The notes under the pieces are model-generated. The model did not search any database, had not been told where the DNA came from, and saw only the letters and a program-made list of their open reading frames with translations. The position numbers and the translations under genes were made by a program. A stretch of 64,000 bases of DNA, taken from contig CP099841.1 of the NCBI GenBank assembly GCA_030062745.1, forward strand, positions 10,045,501 to 10,109,500, written 5' to 3'. Source of the DNA: Capitulum mitella (lineage: Eukaryota; Arthropoda; Thecostraca; Pollicipedomorpha; Pollicipedidae). Below, piece by piece: positions 51,801 to 63,299 of this stretch (position 1 is the first letter of the stretch; each line of letters begins with the position of its first letter).

Positions 51801-52569
51801 CAGTGTGGATCAAAATATCAGACATGATGATTTTCATCATGTGATTTGGATGAGAATAAATCAGTCTCACCAGGATATTCTTACCTGCAAAGAAAGTGTT
51901 GATCTTTTTAAGCTCCTTGTCACAAAAATGCAGGAAGTGCTCATCAAAACCCGCATAGTAGCGCTGAATGTCTTCCTCATCCACCACCTCAGCTGAAGGT
52001 GCCTTTTCAAGAGCTGCATACAGCATAGATTTCATCTCCTGTAAGGCAGCCACTTGTGGAACATACAGTGGCTTAGGTACCTTCCATATGGTTCAAGAAT
52101 GCTGATCCACACAACCAATGCACCCCTATGCCCTGCCCATCATGTACTTTTAAGCATGACCTTTATGAAAAATGCTTTACTACTATGAAATGTTATGGTA
52201 CATACAACAAAAATGAGACATTGCCCACTATACAAGCATGCTTAACTAAGCACAATATTTAAAATCTGTGTTTGAAGGTTGTCATTAATGAACAGTTCTC
52301 TCACACAATCATGCATGAGAAAACTATCAGCACAACTAATAACCAAGACACATCAACAAGTCTTGGAAACCAAATTTTTTAATCTCATCCAACCAACTCT
52401 GCAAAAAATGAGGAAAAGATACTTCCAAAAGCATGCTCATGAAAACTCAGAACAGCCAGGAACAGCAGTAAAATATGTCCCATTCCTGGGAAGAATGTAC
52501 CTCATACTGTATATACTGTGTCCTCCATTCTGGAGTGATGTGTGCTGAGAGATGCTCTGCAAACTTCAT
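41878..52569 (-). CDS. XPR1: XPR1-type phosphate exporter (SPX and EXS domains), 13 coding exons
   Basis: Exports inorganic phosphate across the plasma membrane under inositol-pyrophosphate control. Exons, 5' to 3': 52569-52501, 52038-51885, 50704-50457, 49974-49838, 49064-48940, 46464-46221, 45588-45465, 45099-44949, 44465-44265, 43649-43480, 43127-42997, 42612-42498, 42117-41878; 2109 nt, 702 aa (human XPR1 is 696). All introns are GT/AG and phases agree. The SPX domain (1 to ~203) starts [16 protein letters not shown] and holds the basic KKILKKHDK cluster (149-157) that binds inositol pyrophosphates. The membrane/EXS part has [54 protein letters not shown] and [18 protein letters not shown]. 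The C-terminus (624-702) is charged and divergent from vertebrates. In mammals this protein is also a gammaretrovirus receptor. Confidence 0.95.
42757..42805. repeat. (TA)n microsatellite in XPR1 intron 11
   Basis: Nearly pure AT dinucleotide tract. Unlike the other long TA tracts of the window, no inverted flanks were seen around it. The rest of intron 11 has poly-G runs (about 42868-42930) but nothing else. Confidence 0.9.
45589..48743 (-). other. XPR1 introns 5 and 6, no nested gene
   Basis: Apart from exon 6 (46221-46464) and the 28-bp array next to exon 5, these are the longest introns of XPR1. Sequence at 46.5-48.7 kb shows only short random open frames on both strands. No terminal repeats or conserved peptides were recognised. 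Confidence 0.45.
48744..48956 (-). repeat. 28-bp minisatellite containing the XPR1 exon 5 splice donor
   Basis: Eight units spaced 25-29 bp apart. On the minus strand each resembles CATCCTGACAG/GTGAG. The first unit in transcription order (near 48941) is the true end of exon 5 plus its donor; the next seven repeat the exon tail and donor inside intron 5. Five of the eight keep GTGA at the donor position, two have GC and one has AT. Confidence 0.85.
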
Positions 52570-53510
52570 TTTCCCTGTTTATAACAGCAGGGACTGAGCT
52601 GAAAAAAACACCTGTTATAATGGCACTGAAAACTGCATCATAAAAGACTCACTCACAAGCAGACCACACATCTGGTATGTATGTCATGCATTAACAGCAC
52701 AAAGCGACAACTAGCTGCAGAACTCACATTTTCATTTAAAAAATGCCACCACAAAAGACACATGCATATAGAAAATGAACATGGGTAGAAAGTACATGTT
52801 ATTACAATGTCATCTGGCAAGTTGCCAACAGGTCACAATGACTTCCACACAGATATATCATTCATGAAAATGAGGTAACATCTTGCCATGACAATGTCCA
52901 TGGGCCTGAAACTGCTTGGTTAGTTCAAACCATCATAATTCATGCAGCAATCTATGCTTTACACAGACTAATCCACATCACCCAAGCAGAGCATACAATA
53001 GAATTTATACCAGCATATCAAAGTAAAATACCCAAAGGATGCCGAATCTGGTAAACTGGTTCAATTAAGCTTAGTCTATTCACATTTACAGATGCATCAA
53101 TAGGCTTGTAGTTACAGAATAAAATACAACACATGTACAAATATACCAGCATGGTGTAACATGATGCATGCCTACTCTCAAAGTTCAGCCATATAAAAAA
53201 ATGACTTAATACATCACATTACAGGGCATAAAGACAACCCTGCAACTAAAATACTTACATCATAAATGACTAGATTCAGAGATGACTAGAAGAGGCTTGG
53301 TAATCACATATTTACAGTTTCTACATCTTCAACACTGGTTTACTTTCTGAAGATGCAGAAAATGCATCATAACACAGGCAGCATGGTAACAGGTTCAAAT
53401 GTTTCCTGTCATGAGCACAACCATCATGTGGTAATAACCCAGAAATCACTGCCCAAACAATGACCAAAAATTTTCCCTTGGGGACATGAACGCAAATCTT
53501 CGCCAACTAG
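50850..53510. other. CpG-depleted block over the XPR1 5' region
   Basis: About 2.6 kb covering coding exons 1 and 2 is almost free of CpG; none occurs in 52801-53040. The exons here are AT-richer than exons 3-13, which are GC- and CpG-rich. Edges near 50.85 and 53.5 kb are abrupt. This fits germline methylation of the transcribed 5' part of a housekeeping gene, a pattern known in some arthropods; methylation itself is inferred. Confidence 0.6.
52598..52600 (-). promoter_or_regulatory. Likely acceptor of a 5' UTR intron of XPR1
   Basis: On the minus strand GTGTTTTTTTCAG ends at 52599, so the start-codon exon would begin at 52598, 29 nt before the ATG. The long T run makes it a strong acceptor. 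It implies a non-coding first exon upstream, most plausibly in the CpG-containing sequence near 53.6-53.7 kb. Confidence 0.45.
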
Positions 53511-54301
53511 ATGGTGTTGTTCTCCAGCCCCAAAGTTTTCAGAAACATATGATTCAAGCATATTGAAAGGTGTGAAAACATACTGAGGCAAACCAAAAAT
53601 GCGTCAGTCCTTAAAAGTAACGACGGAACCACACATAAAATAACAAACTACGACGCTCCCGCAACGTACACGCGCCACCACCTGTACAAAGCGCAAGCAG
53701 GTTTAGCGACTGATACTTAAACTGGCGCTTTGTCGCAGCAGAAGACCAACCAACCATGGGTAAAGATGCTAAAACACTGCATACAGATGCCGTGCTAAAA
53801 TCATATAATGGATCGGAAGTACCATGCTTTTAGATCTCTCTTATTGTGAGTGCTATTTTGGGCTGTTTACTGAAGACCCAAATCTGGCATTTAAAAACGT
53901 ATCCTCCGATGGTCGAAAATAATTTAACATATCGACTACCACGACCTTCAGAGAAGAAGCACAGGACCCATTACCTCCATCTGACGATCAAGCCTGTTAA
54001 AAAGGCGATCATTTTTAGACTTTATAAAATTGTCAGTTGCCACACACAACTTATTATCCTGCAACCGCCTCAGGTTTCATGCAGGCAATGGGAGTAGGAG
54101 TAGCTCTCTCTGTTTTTCACTCATTGCGTCCGGACCATAAATGGTGAAATTACCAAGCTGACGCTATTTGTGAGTTGATGAATTTGACACATCGTGACGC
54201 GGATTTTGTTCATATGGGTTCATCTTCATGTGGTCAATAATTTTACTGAAATTGGAAGCAAAATAGTACCGTGATGTTCGGCAGATTTGCCACCGAAGGC
54301 A
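53511..54301. other. Probable XPR1 promoter region and intergenic sequence
   Basis: CpG returns at about 53.5 kb, with a small CpG-rich patch at 53650-53720 that could hold the XPR1 transcription start. No TATA box was recognised. No gene was recognised on the plus strand. Confidence 0.35.
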
Positions 54302-54565
54302 TCAGTGGCGGATCCAGTGGCTCCGTTTGCGAGGGGCCAAACCAGAGTTTCCTGGATCTGGATGGTAGGTCGGCGGAGTCGTTGATCAGGGGGGGGGGAT
54401 GGAAGACAATAGACGATGGCTACAGGTTGGATTCGTTCTTCCAGCGACTTTAAACTATGCTTTAGTAGAAATACCCATGTCTTTTGGGGGAGCCAAACGA
54501 CCATTTGACCCCCCAAGCGCGGTTGCGAAGCATAGCCCAAATGGCCCCTGGATCCGCCAGTAGAG
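54302..54565. mobile_element. MITE-like element with TGGCGGATCCAG ends
   Basis: The left end carries AGTGGCGGATCCAG and the right end CTGGATCCGCCAGTA, so the ends are inverted copies about 260 bp apart. A possible GGCAT direct repeat occurs on both sides. No coding capacity. A poly-G run (54390-54397) is internal. Confidence 0.6.
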
Positions 54566-54779
54566 GGCATTTGCCTGCGCACGGTAAGCTTTTTGTTCGT
54601 CTTTGATTTCTGGTGTTTATATTCGGTAGTAGCCATTCTGCGCCTCCCCCTTCCCAGAAAAAAGAACCAAAAACAAAAAAGAAAAATGCACATTGACTTC
54701 TAGGGAACTAAAGAGACAATGGGATGGTGCATGCAGGCGCGGATCTAGGGGGCGATGGCGAATTCAGGATCCATCGGAC

Positions 54780-55750
54780 CCCCCTCTGAGGCCTGAGAAG
54801 GGGCCATGAGAGGGGCCCGAAGCGGCCGCTCTCAGAATTGAAAGGGGTCCCGAAGGGAATGAGAGTCACGGGGTTTCTGTGGAAACGTGATGGGTTCTTG
54901 ATGCAGTCAGGGGGCCTCTAGGAGGGTTAGATGATTCCTGGTACGCATAGAAGAGCTCCTGAAACCCTCAAAGGGCCCCTGAGACCACAACAGGCTCCAA
55001 CATGGCATATTGCCCTGAGACCGCCAAAAGTGTCACAGGGCCCCCGTCACAGCCAAGATGAAGGCTGAGTCCTTAGGACGGCATAGGGGCCCTTTTAATG
55101 TTATGAAGGCCTTATTGGGTTTCACGGACCAGTGTGGAAACCTGAAGATTCCTGATGCAGTCAGAGGACCTCCGGGAGGGTTTTTGGGACCCTGAGACGG
55201 TAAGATGGCCGCAGGATGAACAGAAAGGCCCTTAAAACTCTCCAAGGGTCTCTGGGACCGCAAGAGGGGCCCCCAAAAGGCCAAGTGTTTATGAGACCGC
55301 TCAAAGTGCCAGAGGGGCCTTCATGACGGCAAAAACTTAAGAAGGAGACTAGCTCGGCTTTAGGAGACCCTAGGCAGCCAGCAGGCCCACAAAACAGGGA
55401 TTCATCAGTAACCTTCTCAAACTCGACAGGGGCCCGAAAATGGGCTATACTGGTCTTTTTGAACACCTGAAGTGTTCTTGATGCACTCAGGGGCCCCGGG
55501 AAGATCAGGGGGGTCCTGGGACAGCAAGATGGGCTGCAACAAGGCAGATGGGCTCTGAGACAGGCAAAAAGGTCGGAGAGCCCTGCGTGGCAAAGACGAC
55601 AAGAGGATCCTGAGACGGTATGGGGGCCGTGGGTGGCCAGAGGATCTCTAAGTGTATTAGGCGGGCTCCTGACACGAAAATAGTCCCTCTGAGACTGCCA
55701 ATGAGGCCGTCCTGATGCGCCAACAAAGGTATCTGTTATCACGCGCACTG
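54780..55750. repeat. Decayed tandem repeat with GGGCCCCTGAGAC core
   Basis: Many imperfect units, roughly 30-45 bp long, share GGCCCCTGAGAC followed by a GCCAAAAGG-like part. The period is irregular and the units are diverged. The same vocabulary recurs at about 57000-57530 and 58700-59150 and faintly at 11330-11560. The 195-codon minus-strand open frame across it has no family resemblance and is taken to be fortuitous. Confidence 0.6.
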
Positions 55751-56059
55751 GCAGGGGGTCTTTTCGTGCCTCCCCCTACCTGTTTTTCCTGAATATCTCG
55801 AGAACGGATCGGAACTGGTTGCTGTTACTTTGTAACATTTATGGCCATTGAATAACTCGTCGAATGACTCAAAATAATCGGAAATCAGCCGGAAATTTGT
55901 GAAGTTTTAAACATTTGAATTCAGGCAAACATGAAAGCGACGGTTGTCGCTGACAAATGAGAGTTTTGTGAAAGAACCAGCGTTCTACTTAAGACTACCG
56001 TGTGAACACAATCAGGCGATATCATTCAAGCATAAGTGATGGATGTACCAAGACCATAG

Positions 56060-56535
56060 CCAAGGTCAATAAAGGGCAAGGTCATCTAAGGTCAAGGTCA
56101 AACAGCTTGTGATGTGATCCAGATTTGCTTTGCAGCATGTCAGTATATATGAAATGTGCATTCAGAAGCCCTAATAAAAACATGTGTGCGCACACTGATA
56201 CGTCTACATATACCAAGGTCGGTGAAGGTCAAGATCATTAAAGGTCAAGGTCAAAGGTCTTGTGACTTGGCCCAGATTTGTTCTGCGACATGTCGATTTG
56301 TATGAAATATGAATTCAGAGACCCTAATGAAAACACGTGTGCGCACATAGATACGCATACATATATACCGGTCATTTCAGGCCAAGGTCATTAAAGGGCC
56401 TGGGCAACTTTTGGAGACCTGGTTCAGATTTGCTTTGCAATATGTCGATTTGTATGAAATATGCATTCAAAGGCCCTATTAAAACACGTTTGGCACATTG
56501 ATACTCACATGTGTATACATATATACGTATACATA
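56060..56535 (+). repeat. ~154-bp tandem triplication rich in AGGTCA
   Basis: Three diverged copies start near 56061, 56214 and 56368. Each has an AGGTCA-rich head (for example AAAGGTCAAGGTCAAAGGTC), a CAGATTTGCTTTGCA-like part, a TGTATGAAATATGCATTCA-like part and a tail of (A)CATATATA. Probably satellite-like; no coding meaning. Confidence 0.8.
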
Positions 56536-56999
56536 CATACATAAATCTAAGCGCTGGAAGTGGCCAAATGTACCGATGTTGGCTACCTTCACTGCAAATA
56601 CGCCAAAAGATACACGTTGCGCCCTCATTTACTCTCGACCCGTGTTGTTCGAAATCTGATCCGCAAAAGATGAAAGAATGACACCATAGGATCAATGGCC
56701 TGACATGACCTCGACCCAAAATCCTCATTCAAGACGCCAGATGAATGGAAGTTGTCGTGTTCCACGTTTTAACGGCCAAGCAAACACCCTTTTCCCGTTC
56801 CGTTCGAAAAATTTACGGAATGGCCTGTATGGGCCGAGAAAGTGTCCCAGGTTGACCTTTTTGGCCTCGTTTGACCCTGAAGATATCAACCTAGGGTCAT
56901 GAAAATTTTACGCAATGTAAATCGTTATAGCCCCATCCTGTCCGTAAAATTTCATGTCTCTAGCTCTTTCAATTTTCGAGATCAAAGGGGGCACTTTTA

Positions 57000-57530
57000 G
57001 ACCCCCTTCCAGTGCGCGTTAGTGCGAAACCCCTTTCCACTGCGGGGGTTATGACTCGAGGGACCCTAAAACTGTCCGATATACTGCTTGTAACAGAGGA
57101 AGACCCCTGATACATCCTGATACATGGAGACCACCGAAGACGTTCGGAGGGCACATGAAACTGCACAGGGGCTCCGAAATCGCCAAAAGGTCTTTTGTAA
57201 CTGTCAGAGGCGGCAAAAATGTTTCCTAGAGACGAAAAGAGGAAAACCTGGGACAAAAGGTGGTTCCCTGAGACTGCTGAAGAGGAGTCTTTGAGACTGC
57301 TAAGTAACAGTCTCTAGCAACAGGGCCCCTAAGACGACCAGAAGGGCCCCTGAAACTACTTATCCTTGAGACATCTAGACAGGTTTTGAAACGGCCAAAG
57401 GGCCTAGATCGTTGCCAGAGGCGCCTCTGTCACGGCACAGAGAAATTTTTAGAGGACCCTTGTTATTGCATGAGAGGCTCCATAAACGGAAGAAATTCCC
57501 CAGGGACGACAGGAGGGAACCCACAATGGC
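57000..57530. repeat. Second stretch of the decayed CCCCTGAGAC repeat
   Basis: Units such as GGGCCCCTGAAACTAC, GGTTCCCTGAGACTGC and GGGCCCCTAAGACGACC, irregularly spaced. The same family as 54780-55750. Confidence 0.5.
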
Positions 57531-58690
57531 TTGACCCAGCACCGCCTAATAATAATAAATAGGGCATTAGTTAAATAGGGCACATTCTCGGTTTTTCTTC
57601 AATAACTTCTGAAACGTTAGAGCCAGCCCAACCAAATTTTCCGTCCCTGTTCATCGATCAATTTTACATATTTTGGCCCTAAAATATTTCCACGCTAAGT
57701 AAGGTAATGGAGAAACGACGTCATACGTGAATCCTTGCATGCATGTTTTCGCCTCTTTGTGCGGTGGCACAAACATGGGTCTTTTTTTATAATATTCACG
57801 AATTTAATGCATAGATTATTTGGATTTTCATAGGACACTGTCCCCATCAGCATGCGCAATCGTGAAGCGTTAACATTACAGGTCCTGCTACGTCACATGC
57901 ATGATGACTATTGGGACTAATTTGCACGTTGGGTGATAGAAGTGGCTGCCGCTGACCTTCCCGATCGTTCAAGGTAGACAAGCACATCTACATGCGCCTT
58001 TTAGTAAGGTTCACCAAATGCAACGTAAGGCCATTTTCAGTCACGTCATTGGTAGATGTCAAAACGAAATGAAATACATTATTGTTTGTGGGAGATCGTT
58101 CAGTAGCAGCAAAAAGAACCATTGTTCCTTGTCAGAAAAAAAGAAGAACGACTATCTTTCCAGACCTGGCTCGACCTTGAGCCGATAAAGAGCAGACAGC
58201 GCGGATTTAATTATCATGAGACATCGTTTCAGTTCTGCACTTGCCGCAGTCAAGATTCCCAGAGAGTAATTATTGCTCTTTGTCAGGAAGAACAATGCAG
58301 CTTCATCTAACGTAACCTAGACTGAACTCGGCCGGATAAAAAGGAGGTAATGCAAAACTGATCATCAGAAGGTTTTACTTACCTCACGTGGATTAAAACG
58401 GCTGGGAGTAAGCATCGATCTTTGACATATAAATTAAGAGTCATATTTCACCTGACCTAGGATGACCTTGATCCGACATTTCTTTTTGCATTTTGGCATG
58501 CTTCTGATGCATAAGATCATGACCTTTCCTTTGGTACCCCTTGGGAAGCTCAAGACCAGACCATTGCCGATAATATGATATACCAACCGATGACAATTTT
58601 CCGACGTCGTGTTATGCATTTTACGTAACCTGTGACGTCATCAGTCAGGTGACCAGGGCCAACATAGTTTTTTCTGAATTGCAAGACTCA
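57531..58690. other. Intergenic, nothing recognised
   Basis: Non-coding sequence without tandem structure, terminal repeats or recognisable open frames. Confidence 0.35.
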
Positions 58691-58699
58691 GGGCTGTCG

Positions 58700-59150
58700 A
58701 CCTGTGGTAGACCGGTTCGGATGGGAGGGTAAGATCCTGAGATAGCAGGGGTGGCCTTTTTCACACCCCCAGGTGGTCGGGGGTAAAAAAAATACACCAG
58801 GCGATGCAGAGTTAAGTGTCACTGAAACTGAAAGATGGGCACATGGAACTGCCCGAGGTGCTCCTGAAACCGTCAAAGGAGCGCCTGAGACTTCCCGAGG
58901 GTCACGTGAAACCGCAGAACGAACCTAAGACCACTCGAGGGCCCTGGCACGACAGACGGCCTGAGACTACCAAAAATGCTTTTATAAATACAAGGCGGAA
59001 CCAACGTCAATTGGCAAAAATATCCCAAAACTACGAGGGGGCAGAGGAGCTGCTGGACCAGATACAGACACGACATTTCAAAGGGAGAAAGGGACACAGC
59101 CACCAAAAATCCCGCCGTTGTTGTCATATTCCGGCCACTTTGTAGGGGAC
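58700..59150. repeat. Third stretch of the decayed GGCCCTGAGAC-type repeat
   Basis: Degenerate units (AAGATCCTGAGATAGC, GGAGCGCCTGAGACTTCC, GAACCTAAGACCACTCGAGG) like those at 54.8-55.75 kb, in a more eroded state. Confidence 0.45.
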
Positions 59151-60169
59151 CAAAACACAGAATTCCTCAGATAAGACGACATGCTTGATTTTTTTGGAGA
59201 GGGCTGCTTTTTGAGGTAAACAACGCAAAACTGCATCAAATATTTCCCCTCTAAAACCCAAGAAAATCAACGTCTTTTCGTATCTAGGAGATGTAAAAGG
59301 GGAGGGGCGCGGGGGGGGGAGAATGGGCCCCGCGCTGACCATTCCCCCCTTGGCGAAATTCGGGATTTGCCCCTGGGTGCAGGTCTTTATAATTTCTATT
59401 AGCATATTTAACAATACAAAGCTCATAGAATGACGGCCTAAATACGTTGCCATTTCCCCAAGTTGTCTCGCATTTGAGCTCCGTTGGAGATAAAGATCAT
59501 GATTATTTTCCGAACACAGCATTACTATTTAGTTCTGTATTTAGCAGCACCAAAACTGTACCAGTTCCACAAAACTGTAGTATCCGTGACGTGGTATGCC
59601 TTAGAAAGGCCAGCCGGCCGAGCGTCGTCAGTCGGGTCGGCTGTCGCCGGGCGTTGGCGCGCGACGCCAGCAGAGCGCTGCTGCAGTTCCCCGAACCGTT
59701 AGCGGTGCGAGACATAAAAATCGTGCCACGCGATGTGCATGTGACCATAAATTGAAACAGCAAAAGGAGAGGGGTGAGATTCAGGTTTGAGCAGGAGAAA
59801 GTAGCCAGGAGTAAGACAGAAATGATAGCGTCTGGCCATCACTGTCACAAAGGTGGCTATAACTGGACAGCCGGAAGTTTCAGGTCTCCCAGGCTTCTTC
59901 ATTATGGCTTTTACTGTACTTATGGCACCACAGCAAAAACGCCAAACCGTGGTCTTTTGTTTGATATCAATTTCGAAGTTGCCACTCAATCAATACACTT
60001 GCTGAATCATGTTAAAAACATCGCACATTTTTTTGGCCGGAAATTCTGCCATTTTCGTGACCTGTGGCGGCACAGGCATAAACAAAAGGTCACTTTTTAT
60101 ATCATACCATGAGAAAGACATGCATTATGAACTGCCTTCAGAATCATGTACGTCGAACTTTCTAAGATA
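59151..60169. other. Intergenic, nothing recognised
   Basis: Contains a poly-G run near 59308-59318 and otherwise ordinary non-coding sequence. Short open frames show no family resemblance. Confidence 0.35.
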
Positions 60170-60378
60170 CGAAAGGGGTCAATTTTACTTTCTTAGGCGG
60201 TCGCACGTGGCGGAAAACCCCACACGATGCCGGATTGAAAACCAGTTATTTGCCCAAAAAATGATAAAAAACTCTGTCCAATATATATGTCTAAAAGTAA
60301 TATATATATACATAATTTTTAAACATATATGTATATTTAGATAGAGTTGTCTATCATTTTTGGTAAATAGATAGTTTA

Positions 60379-60439
<61 letters not shown>

Positions 60440-60568
60440 ATTGTTAAACATAGAGATATATTTAGTCTTAGTTGTCTATCATTTTCTGACAAAGAGCTGG
60501 TTTTCACCCCGGCACCGTCGGGGGTCTTTCGCTACGTGCGACCGCCTGAGAGAGTAAAATCGACGTAT
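60170..60568. mobile_element. Fold-back MITE with (TA)n core
   Basis: Long imperfect inverted repeats of about 100 bp. The left arm starts near TCAATTTTACTTTCTTAGG and contains GGCGGTCGCACGT. The right arm, reverse-complemented, starts TCGATTTTACTCTCTCAGG and contains the same GGCGGTCGCACGT. Both arms continue inward through a GAAAACCAG block and an AATGATA block. The loop is AT-rich with a (TA)n tract at about 60380-60426. No coding capacity; the target duplication is unclear. Confidence 0.75.
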
Positions 60569-62465
60569 TAAATTACATAAATATAGGTATAGAAAGCCCG
60601 TCCGCAATCGCCCACCTAGCAATGGACAGAAAATCCGTCCAGAACTGGATCATGCTTCCGCAGCCGTTATGCGAATGTTAACTCAGCATTCAGGTGTTAA
60701 GAGCGAGACCATATGTCGGTAAGTCTTCCCTCGTTTATAGCAGGAAAAATCAACCTGGATGGGTGGCCCGACCCGGCCGTTACACGGTATGAAAGGCAAA
60801 ACCTACGCAACACTATGCATCAAAGCATACGGTTTCCGCAAGTCGATACCCCATTTCTTCAAATTTTATGCCACCAGCTTTCGTTAACAATTTATCTTCC
60901 AAGTTCTTCCGTCTACTTACCTGTTCCGGGAACTATGTCTCTTGGACCATTTTTCTAATCTGTTTGACCGTTTTGAAGGCAACGACTGGCAAATGAAAAT
61001 GCTATGACGTTTCAACATGAATTCGTAAGGCGTATAGATAAAGCGATGCGGCAAACGATGCAAAAAAACTGTTTCTAAATTTTGATAAAAAAACGAAAGA
61101 CACCACTCATCATGGGCCCGCAACATCGCTTGTCACGTCTTTCCTATTTTACGTTGGACTGTTCTACGGAGACCCTTATTTTTCCATTTTTGATGGATTT
61201 TTTTTTCACAAATTAACGCTCAAGCTGAGCTAGAACCGCCTGCAAAATGTAATAAAAACTGAGTCAAAACTAGGGAAGTAAAGAAAACGTAATATTTAAC
61301 TTTGATAGTGGTGCAAACCGTGCCCTAAAATTTTGTGTGGAGTTCAGATTATGGCGTCTTTAACATGATAAGGAACTGGCTTCCTGTTGTTTTCTTTCAA
61401 AACCCACTTACGATGTTCAGCAAGGTGGATAAAAAGTCTTCCAGTTAGCCAACATCGCAGTTATGAATTCTGAAGTGCACGTCACCGTAACTCTTGATTA
61501 AAGCCTACGCCTGTCTCTAACCAAGCTGCTTGGCCAACTCTAACTGACGATCTGTAATCCCAGCCCGGAAGAAAGCAATTGGGCCAATTACATTTTCAAC
61601 GTCCGGAGACCGTTCTGATTCCGCGTATTGCAGCCCTATGTGCCAAACAGTCCGACAACACTGTCTGACTGTCCGCTTGTTCACTGCTCTGAAGTAACAA
61701 CATGGGCACATGGGCTCAGTGTAATGACAGAAGGAAAGGGGGCTGGAGAATATGAAGAGAACATGAAATAACTGAAAAGCGATTTTTTGCGTTTGCCCTC
61801 AGATGCCTCATTTTAATAGCAGCATGCCTTTTCTATGGATGCACCGTGAACCTAAGCCCTAAAATTCGTGTGCATGTGGAAATCTGGTGGCCATCCGTGT
61901 AGGCAAGGAGTGTTTTTAAGGAAGGTAGGGGTCCGAAACACTTTGGGCAGGATCTTTCCGCGTCACACCATGGCGATACTTTTAAAATCCCCTAAGTCGA
62001 TACAGTCAGCACCCTAACCGCCCTTCAGTATGCCAGTGTGGGCAGTCATATCGGCGCTGCTGGGATACGTCCTACGTCATTGCCATATCACCTGCCGTAC
62101 ATTTTCAGAGTAATTCGCAGATCTGAAGGATGCTTTGAAATGGGTCAAACTGTTCGACCTCTGGACGACAGAGAATGAAGAGTATATACGAATGAAGAAA
62201 GCATGTATAGGCTCATCAGGAAATGTTCGTCACACGAAGTTAAGGGAAACGCCATCGCAGCCCCTGCTACCTGCAGACGTTAACCAGACTGATCCCGTAA
62301 GAAAACTGGTGTCATTATCTTGATTCGGTGATGGTGACCTGAATAACGGTCGACCACCCTGGGGTCAAAACTGAAGGCAACTTTGCGATAAGGTGACCAA
62401 GTCTGCCAAGGAAGAAATGCTTGAAATCCTCCGGCGCCCTTCGGGATGAATGTGCATTCGTAGAC
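60569..62465. other. Intergenic, nothing recognised
   Basis: Low-GC non-coding sequence with short open frames only. No terminal repeats or conserved peptides seen. Confidence 0.35.
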
Positions 62466-62618
62466 CAGCAGCTCAATCCGTGGCGTTAGGTCCAGTGACA
62501 CCTGGCCGCTGTCCGGCGGACGGATACTGTGCTGCCCGGCGACCAGCCGCCGTATGACGGGAACGCCGCCGGTCCGTGGCGGCGGCCACCGGGCCCTCGG
62601 GGCGCCGACCGTCAGCTC
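62400..62618 (-). CDS. Possible orphan coding exon, unknown protein
   Basis: Minus-strand frame reading LELTVGAPRARW, then TGGVPVIRRLVAGQHSIRPP and VSLDLTPRIELLVYECTFIP, after an acceptor-like GGCTCACCTCAG. The alternating strand pattern resembles an extracellular beta-sandwich segment. The downstream (lower-coordinate) exon end is not resolved. The same bases also allow a plus-strand exon ending at a good donor (CTGAG/GTGAGC near 62620). No neighbouring exon was found for either reading. Confidence 0.25.
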
Positions 62619-62884
62619 CAGGCTGAGGTGAGCCCGCAGCTAGCGGATCTGAGCCGCCCATAGCTGATTCAGATTCACGGTGCAAGAAGTGAGGATTGCG
62701 GCGTGATTCGAGGGCGCATAGACGAAAAGCAGTTTATGCTTCGTTCAAGAATGGCCGCTCGAGACGGTGGTAGGCCGGTGTCCGTAACACAGATCGACAA
62801 AGGTAGAGTCTCGACAGAGACCAATTGTTTGGTCAGTACAAGCCAAAGAGAAAAATGCTTCCGTGGTGAACCTAATCTACCTGA

Positions 62885-63115
62885 CTGTCAAGGAGGAACG
62901 TAGTCTGAATTTTGCCAAGGAGGGCGGCGGGACAAACCCCACCTCCCCCTGCACTGAAGACGTCTTGGCATTCGGCCGCTTTATATCCGAATTCCAAAAA
63001 GACTATTCATTTTCGTTTTTGGTCCGTAAAGAAACGTTGAATTTTCAGTCCCAAATGGGGGGAGGCATAGCCCCCTAACCCTTCCCCCTAAGCTACGCTC
63101 CTGCTGTCAAGCATC
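62885..63115. mobile_element. Probable MITE with GGA(A/G)CGTAG ends
   Basis: The left end contains GTCAAGGAGGAACGTAG. The reverse complement of the right end contains TTGACAGCAGGAGCGTAG. Purine-rich GGAGGG and CCCCC stretches lie just inside both ends. About 230 bp with no coding capacity. It resembles, but is not identical to, the ACGTAGCCA elements. Confidence 0.4.
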
Positions 63116-63221
63116 CAAGATGAAATCAAAAATGTTTGTGTTAATACTGCATCATGGGATACTCAAGGAGACGAGGCCCCATCACAGTCAAACAGCCAAA
63201 AAGCTGTTTCAGCTTTTTGGT

Positions 63222-63299
63222 TAATTTTTTATTATTATTAACTATTATTATTATGAATTATTATTATTAATTGTTATTATTAATATTATTATTAATTTT
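63222..63299. repeat. (ATT)n microsatellite
   Basis: Imperfect ATT/TTA trinucleotide tract of about 75 bp. The sequence after it, to the window end at 64000, holds no gene that I recognise. Confidence 0.85.

Noticed and set aside
55161-55748. 195-codon minus-strand open frame
   Set aside because: Lies wholly in the degenerate GGGCCCCTGAGAC repeat. It has no conserved block, and its composition follows the repeat.
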